From positions 1 through 7,273 of the forward strand of contig CABSZQ010000063.1 in assembly GCA_902482195.1 (NCBI GenBank): DNA of 7,273 bases. The letters are read 5' to 3'. Below, in pieces: positions 5,983-7,273 of the stretch. This DNA is from an uncultured Haemophilus sp. Lineage in GTDB: Bacteria; Pseudomonadota; Gammaproteobacteria; Enterobacterales; Pasteurellaceae. The notes under the pieces were generated by a model, which ran no database searches, was not told the origin of the DNA, and saw nothing but the letters and a program-made list of their open reading frames with translations. Each line of letters begins with the position of its first letter. Positions within the stretch are counted from its first letter, which is position 1. The position numbers and the translations under genes were made by a program.

Positions 5983-6903
5983 TTATAACGGAATACTGGA
6001 AAAGAAAACCAATAGTAACGGTGGCAGAATATTCGTAACAAAGCCGAATGAAATCGCAATTGGCGTGACTTCAATACCTCCTGCTTTTTGAATAATTGGC
6101 AAGGTACAATCTATTGCTGTCGCACCCGTAATCCCAATTGCAGTCGAACGGAAATGACGCATAAATAATGGGATGACAAATAAACTGACAATTTCACGGG
6201 ATAAGTCATTAAAAAAGGCAATACTACCCTGTACTGGTCCCCATGCATTGGTTAATACCACGCTGGATAACGAATACCACCCCATTCCAGAGGCAAACGC
6301 CAATCCTTGCGTAATTGGCATAGCCAAAACGAAAGCAGCAATGATACCGCCTAGTAATGAAGTAAACGTAAACACCATCCCTGTTTGGAAACCTCGTTTA
6401 TTGAAAAGGGCCTCTTTTAAGGAAATACCGTTATTTCTTAGTTGGATCCCCACAAAGAAAATCAGTACGATCAATACATACAGATTAATTCCAGTAGGCA
6501 ACATGAGATAGGATTTGAATAAGAAACCACAAAGGGTGCCGATCACCACCGTGCCGGAAAGTTTGAGCGAGTCAATTAAGGAGTGCCAGCGAGAATCAAT
6601 TTTACCTTGTGATTTAAGTGGCTCAGCGGGGTTAAAGCGGTCATAAAGCATCAAACCAATCATATTGGATCCCAAAATGATCGCAGATAGTGTCACCGCA
6701 GTAGTGCCAATAATCGGCAGTTTATGCTCTAAATCATCTAACTGGCCGAGTAAATAACCCATTAAGAAAAGAATAATGTAAAGCAAAAACATCACGATAT
6801 GATTTATTTTTGCAATATAGGATTTATTATTGACCTTTAATAAATAACCTAACACCATTGGTATTAAGACAATTAATAAGCCATTTATCATATCCTGCAT
6901 CAT
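5983..6903 (-). CDS. lysO: L-lysine exporter LysO (YbjE family)
   Basis: A 306-residue inner-membrane protein of the LysO/YbjE family, which exports L-lysine and its toxic analogue in E. coli. It is hydrophobic with about eight to ten membrane segments (for example residues 6-22, 36-53, 66-86, 115-130, 140-153 and 176-195). Family motifs shared with E. coli YbjE (about 299 residues) are visible: VGIQLRNNG (151-159), ASGMGWYSLSSVVLT (204-218), FFNDLSREI (230-238) and RSTAIGITGATAIDCTLP (252-269), with Asp265 in the last. Three in-frame ATGs lie near the start. The one aligned with E. coli is Met5, but the AAGGGG ribosome site suits Met1 or Met2 better. It has its own promoter and converges with hypF, with no functional link to hydrogenase apparent. 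The specific substrate is by homology. Confidence 0.92.
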   Translation of the reverse strand: MMQDMINGLLIVLIPMVLGYLLKVNNKSYIAKINHIVMFLLYIILFLMGYLLGQLDDLEHKLPIIGTTAVTLSAIILGSNMIGLMLYDRFNPAEPLKSQGKIDSRWHSLIDSLKLSGTVVIGTLCGFLFKSYLMLPTGINLYVLIVLIFFVGIQLRNNGISLKEALFNKRGFQTGMVFTFTSLLGGIIAAFVLAMPITQGLAFASGMGWYSLSSVVLTNAWGPVQGSIAFFNDLSREIVSLFVIPLFMRHFRSTAIGITGATAIDCTLPIIQKAGGIEVTPIAISFGFVTNILPPLLLVFFSSIPL

Positions 6904-6907
6904 ACTG

Positions 6908-6913
6908 CCCCTT
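6908..6913 (-). promoter_or_regulatory. lysO ribosome binding site
   Basis: AAGGGG on the minus strand lies four bases before the first ATG and seven before the second. The third ATG (6891-6889), which matches the E. coli start, would be 16 bases away, so Met1 or Met2 is more likely. Confidence 0.5.
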
Positions 6914-6932
6914 TTCTTATTCCATTGAAGCT

Positions 6933-6961
6933 AGCATACCCCTTTTCGTCCTCTTTTTCAA
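6933..6961 (-). promoter_or_regulatory. lysO sigma-70-type promoter
   Basis: On the minus strand, TTGAAA (6961-6956, five of six against TTGACA) and TATGCT (6938-6933, four of six against TATAAT) are separated by exactly 17 bases. It sits directly after the aroG terminator, so lysO is expected to be transcribed independently. The predicted start near 6926 leaves a leader of only about 23 bases, too short for a lysine riboswitch. Confidence 0.6.
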
Positions 6962-6968
6962 AGCGCAT

Positions 6969-7000
6969 AAAAAAAGTGCGGTCAAATCAACCGCACTTTT
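6969..7000 (-). terminator. aroG terminator made of two inverted uptake signals
   Basis: The arms AAAAGTGCGGT (6972-6982) and ACCGCACTTTT (6990-7000) pair perfectly over 11 bases with a seven-base loop. On the minus strand a run of seven T (6975-6969) follows the GC-containing stem. It lies just after the aroG stop codon. Each arm contains a full uptake core (6974-6982 and 6990-6998). Paired uptake signals acting as terminators are well known in this family. Confidence 0.9.
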
Positions 7001-7022
7001 AATCATCTAAAAATTAAACTGA

Positions 7023-7273
7023 TTAGCCATTTACTTGGCGACGTGCTAATACAGCATCAGATAACTGTTTTAACACGATTTCTGTATCTTCCCAACCGAT
7101 ACAAGCATCAGTGATACTTTGTCCGTAAGTCTGTGCTTTACCATCGACTAAATCTTGACGACCTTCAACGATATGACTTTCTACCATGACTCCAAAGATC
7201 TGCTTTGAACCACCCGAAATTTGCTGACAAACATCTTCACAAACTTCCATTTGTTTTTTGAATTGTTTGCTAC
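7023..7273 (-). CDS. aroG: DAHP synthase AroG, C-terminal end (runs off right edge)
   Basis: The last 83 codons of 3-deoxy-D-arabino-heptulosonate-7-phosphate synthase, the cytoplasmic enzyme that joins phosphoenolpyruvate and erythrose 4-phosphate at the entry of the shikimate pathway. The visible part reads SKQFKKQMEVCEDVCQQI at the window edge, then GVMVESHIVEG and YGQSITDACIGWEDTE, ending QVNG. Among E. coli paralogues, SKQFKKQM and the GVMVESH form fit AroG (phenylalanine-sensitive type) better than AroF or AroH. The residues that set feedback specificity are outside the window, so the regulatory type is inferred. The complete protein should be about 350 residues. It ends at the uptake-signal terminator 22 bases downstream and is separated from lysO by that terminator. 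Confidence 0.92.
   Translation of the reverse strand, partial: SKQFKKQMEVCEDVCQQISGGSKQIFGVMVESHIVEGRQDLVDGKAQTYGQSITDACIGWEDTEIVLKQLSDAVLARRQVNG

Noticed and set aside
6904..6968. Lysine riboswitch before lysO
   Set aside because: The predicted leader is about 23 bases and the entire gap to the aroG terminator is about 65 bases, far too short for the aptamer.

Overview
The window looks like chromosome from a member of the Pasteurellaceae that uses the Haemophilus-type DNA uptake signal. The 9-base core AAGTGCGGT, or its complement, occurs eight times in about 7.3 kb, twice as an inverted pair inside a terminator. Protein content and base composition fit Aggregatibacter or a close Haemophilus relative; the genus is an inference. 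There are no insertion sequences, phage genes, tRNA or rRNA genes, or CRISPR arrays. Every gene is a recognisable housekeeping or metabolic gene.

Left third (1-3005, minus strand): the promoter-proximal end of a hydrogenase-4 (hyf) operon, in the order hyfA (four-cluster ferredoxin-like subunit), hyfB (large NuoL-like membrane antiporter subunit) and the first 112 codons of hyfC (NuoH-like membrane subunit). The operon continues off the left edge. Lengths and order fit hyf better than the related hyc operon.

Middle (3006-3348): a 343-bp AT-rich divergent control region. It contains a near-consensus FNR-type (CRP/FNR hybrid) site, a short palindrome, a perfect 9-bp-arm dyad just upstream of hypC, and weak candidate promoters in both directions. 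I saw no sigma-54 or FhlA-type signal.

Right-centre (3349-5905, plus strand): hypC and hypF, two NiFe-hydrogenase maturation genes that help build and deliver the Fe(CN)2CO group. They face away from the hyf structural genes, so the locus forms a head-to-head hydrogenase and maturation module. hypF contains a run of nine G in a coding position where gain or loss of one base would truncate the protein. This is the most noteworthy signal in the window.

Right end (5983-7273, minus strand): lysO (lysine exporter), convergent with hypF across a strong bidirectional terminator, and then the 3' end of aroG (DAHP synthase). aroG ends at a terminator made from two inverted uptake signals. lysO has its own sigma-70-type promoter after that terminator.
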